A model generated the notes under the pieces. That model saw nothing but the letters and a program-made list of their open reading frames with translations. It was not told the DNA's origin and ran no database searches. This document shows positions 62,052 through 64,000 of a DNA stretch of 64,000 bases, in pieces. Position 1 is the stretch's first letter. Each line of letters begins with the position of its first letter. The position numbers and the translations under genes are program-made. Source of the DNA: Kluyvera intermedia (GTDB taxonomy: Bacteria > Pseudomonadota > Gammaproteobacteria > Enterobacterales > Enterobacteriaceae); the NCBI RefSeq assembly GCF_034424175.1, contig NZ_CP139986.1, positions 620,001-684,000 of the forward strand, read 5' to 3'.

Positions 62052-62417
62052 TCAGGAAAGACGCTTAGGATCCGGCCCGAAACGGTTATCGCCCGGCGTC
62101 CCATTCTGGCAGTTGAAAATAATAATGATTATCCAACCCACCACCGGAATGAGCAGCAATAGCAGCCACCACGCGGTGCGGTCGGTGTCATGCAGACGAC
62201 GGAACTGTACTGCCCACCAGGGCAGGAAAATCAGAATGCCGTAAATCGTGGTGAGGATCCCCTCTCCACCGGCTCGCTGCCAGCCGAGCATTTTGTCCAC
62301 CACGCTCAGCACAGCCGTCAATATGACGTTCACCAGAATGAACATCCAATACTCTTTGCGACGGGCGCGACCGCCAAACCCAATGTAGTTACGTAGAACG
62401 TTGAGATACCAATCCAT
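62052..62417 (-). CDS. yhaH: DUF805 inner-membrane protein YhaH
   Basis: The product has 121 residues, the same length as E. coli YhaH, with GFGGRARRKEYWMF at the start, three or four membrane helices and the family motif WAVQFRRLHDTDRTAWW. The internal segment KMLGWQRAGGEGILTTIYG identifies it as YhaH rather than YhaI. The function is unknown. Confidence 0.93.
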   Translation of the reverse strand: MDWYLNVLRNYIGFGGRARRKEYWMFILVNVILTAVLSVVDKMLGWQRAGGEGILTTIYGILIFLPWWAVQFRRLHDTDRTAWWLLLLLIPVVGWIIIIIFNCQNGTPGDNRFGPDPKRLS

Positions 62418-62547
62418 TTTTTTGCCTCAGTTGATCATTAATCACTTGTTTTTAAAGCGATCAATCTAAGGATAGTCGTGAATGAATTGGTGGTAAATAT
62501 TGATGGGGTGAATTAATTGGGCATCGCATCAACGATGCCCGGTGCAC

Positions 62548-63534
62548 TTAGCGAAAACGTTCATCGCGTCCGTGGGGTTCATCCAGATCCTGCCACGGCC
62601 CGATGGAGATAATGCCTGTCGGATTGATGGTTTTGTGGCTGCGGAAATAGTGGGTGCGAATATGATCAAAGTTAACGGTTTCGGCGATCCCTGGCATCTG
62701 ATAGATATCCCGCAGGAAACCGTGCAGATTCAGATAATCGCTGATGCGGTGTTTGTCACACTTAAAGTGGGTGACGTAGACCGGGTCGAAGCGGATGAGC
62801 GTGGTCCACAAACGAATGTCCGCTTCGGTTAGCCTATCGCCGGTGAGGTAGCGATGCTGACCGAGGATTTTTTCCAACCTATCCAGCGAGCTAAAGACCT
62901 TTTCCACCGCTTCATCATAGGCTGCCTGGCTGGTGGCAAAACCGGCCTTATAGACGCCATTATTCACGGTGTCGTAAATCCAGGTATTCAGCTCATCAAT
63001 TTGTTCGCGCAGCGCAGGTGGATAGTAATCACCGGCTTTCGCGCCCAGCGCGTCAAATGCGGTATTAAACATGCGGATAATTTCCGCAGATTCGTTGCTG
63101 ACAATGGTTTGATTTTTTTTATCCCACAGTACCGGGACGGTCACGCGGCCTGAATAGCCTGAATCAGCATGCTGGTAAAGCTGATACAGGAATTGATGTT
63201 GGTAGAGCGTATCACCGGTTGCAGCCGGGAAGTCGGCGTCAAACGTCCAGCCATTTTCCAGCATTAATGGGTTAACGACGGAAACAGAGATAAAAGGTTC
63301 AAGCCCTTTGAGTGTGCGTAGCATTAGGGTTCGGTGCGCCCACGGACAGGCCAGAGAGACGTACAGATGATAACGATCTTTTTCTGCGGCAAAGCCACCG
63401 TGGCCGGTTGGGCCGGGTTCACCGTCGGCGGTAAGCCAATGGCGAAAAGCGGAGACCGAACGCTGGAAACGTCCGCCGGTGGATTTGGTGTCATACCAGA
63501 CGTCTTGCCAGACGCCGTCAACTAATTGTCCCAT
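62548..63534 (-). CDS. yqjG: glutathionyl-hydroquinone reductase YqjG
   Basis: The product has 328 residues and is an Xi-class glutathione transferase-like enzyme. The catalytic cysteine is in LYVSLACPWAHRTLML (about 63), and the GST C-domain motif YLTGDRLTEADIRLW follows. It reduces glutathionyl-hydroquinones. The ATG at 63534 (MGQLVDGVW) is taken from homology. Confidence 0.96.
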   Translation of the reverse strand: MGQLVDGVWQDVWYDTKSTGGRFQRSVSAFRHWLTADGEPGPTGHGGFAAEKDRYHLYVSLACPWAHRTLMLRTLKGLEPFISVSVVNPLMLENGWTFDADFPAATGDTLYQHQFLYQLYQHADSGYSGRVTVPVLWDKKNQTIVSNESAEIIRMFNTAFDALGAKAGDYYPPALREQIDELNTWIYDTVNNGVYKAGFATSQAAYDEAVEKVFSSLDRLEKILGQHRYLTGDRLTEADIRLWTTLIRFDPVYVTHFKCDKHRISDYLNLHGFLRDIYQMPGIAETVNFDHIRTHYFRSHKTINPTGIISIGPWQDLDEPHGRDERFR

Positions 63535-63554
63535 TTCATCCCCCTTCAGATAGC

Positions 63555-63582
63555 AAAAGCGAGGAGACATCTCCTCGCTTTT
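63555..63582. terminator. hairpin between yqjF and yqjG
   Basis: AAAAGCGAGGAG and CTCCTCGCTTTT form a perfect 12-bp inverted repeat with a 4-base loop. On the - strand it ends in T and would terminate yqjF transcription before yqjG. Confidence 0.85.
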
Positions 63583-63603
63583 TGTTTACTCAGTATAGTG
63601 CGC

Positions 63604-63996
63604 TTACCACTTTTTATTCAGAACACGGTCGATACTGAATGCGCCTGGACCGGTGATGCCAAGCAGCAGGTAGCCGCCAGCGATAGTCAGGTTTTTCATG
63701 AACATCAGAGAGTTCATGCCTTCCGCAAAGTTGCTGTGGAAGAGGAACGCGGTCAACAGGGTAAAGCCTGCGGTGAACAGCGCGGTGGTGCGGGTCAGGA
63801 AACCGAACAGAATGGCCAGACCGCCGCCGAACTCAAGCAGGATGGTCAGTGGCAGCAGGAACCCTGGGACGCCCATTGCTTCCATATACTGCTGTGTACC
63901 CGCATACCCGGTGATTTTGCCCCAGCCAGCAGTAATAAACAGAATTGGCATCAGAATACGAGCAACCAGGAAACCAACATCTTCTAATTTTTTCAT
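63604..63996 (-). CDS. yqjF: DoxX-family inner-membrane protein YqjF
   Basis: The product has 130 residues, as in E. coli, with four hydrophobic helices and the DoxX start ARILMPILFITAGWGKITGYAG. In E. coli yqjF is activated by YhaJ in response to nitroaromatic breakdown products. The ATG lies at 63996, so the gene is complete but its promoter is outside the window. Confidence 0.94.
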   Translation of the reverse strand: MKKLEDVGFLVARILMPILFITAGWGKITGYAGTQQYMEAMGVPGFLLPLTILLEFGGGLAILFGFLTRTTALFTAGFTLLTAFLFHSNFAEGMNSLMFMKNLTIAGGYLLLGITGPGAFSIDRVLNKKW

Positions 63997-64000
63997 CTTT

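Overview
The window is a stretch of enterobacterial chromosome (Enterobacteriaceae, close to Escherichia, Salmonella, Citrobacter and Enterobacter). Nearly every gene is recognisable by homology with E. coli K-12. The order follows the E. coli infB-to-yqjF segment, with accessory blocks added and a few genes missing. REP/BIME-type palindromes sit in many intergenic gaps. There is no insertion sequence, prophage, tRNA or CRISPR array. The genus cannot be settled by eye. The tag-gat cluster next to gar resembles Salmonella and Klebsiella, and the cus operon between yhbP and yraR is not the E. coli K-12 arrangement.

Layout. 1-8.2 kb holds translation and RNA-decay genes on the + strand: infB (3' part), rbfA, truB, rpsO, pnp, nlpI, the small gene yrbN, and deaD. 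8.2-14.9 kb holds the tryptophan permease mtr, an array of 68-bp repeats, yhbW, the anaerobic ubiquinone genes ubiV-ubiU divergent from ubiT, then yhbS, yhbQ and yhbP. 14.9-23.3 kb is a complete Cu(I)/Ag(I) efflux system: cusRS on the - strand, cusCFBA on the + strand, and a perfect CusR palindrome between them. 23.4-28.8 kb holds yraR, then lpoA-yraN-diaA-dolP on the - strand, divergent from rsmI.

29-40.8 kb is a hexitol/ketohexose island: gatY-tagK-tagT-tagH, then gatZABCD-gatR, all on the - strand, divergent from a second DeoR-family regulator and a PfkB kinase. It would route galactitol and probably D-tagatose to tagatose-1,6-bisphosphate and on to triose phosphates. The fructose-type EIIBC gene tagT carries an in-frame TGA, so tagatose uptake is probably broken in this genome. 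A 17-bp direct repeat, 150 bp apart, lies in the divergent promoter, and a shorter match lies upstream of gatR. This is a candidate operator set.

40.9-47.2 kb is the galactarate/glucarate set garD and garPLRK. rnpB follows, with its promoter overlapping the garK stop codon. 48.2-60 kb combines cysteine and threonine/serine catabolism: cyuPA (yhaO-yhaM) lies between rnpB and tdcA, then tdcABCDE and tdcG. tdcF is absent and a BIME occupies its place. 60-64 kb holds yhaL (too short for usual ORF cut-offs), yhaK, yhaJ, yhaH, yqjG and yqjF.

No wholly new system stands out. The items most worth checking are the broken tagT, the shared operator-like motif of the tag-gat island, the 68-bp repeat array, the 139-bp inverted-repeat element splitting diaA from dolP, and the placement of cus and cyu.
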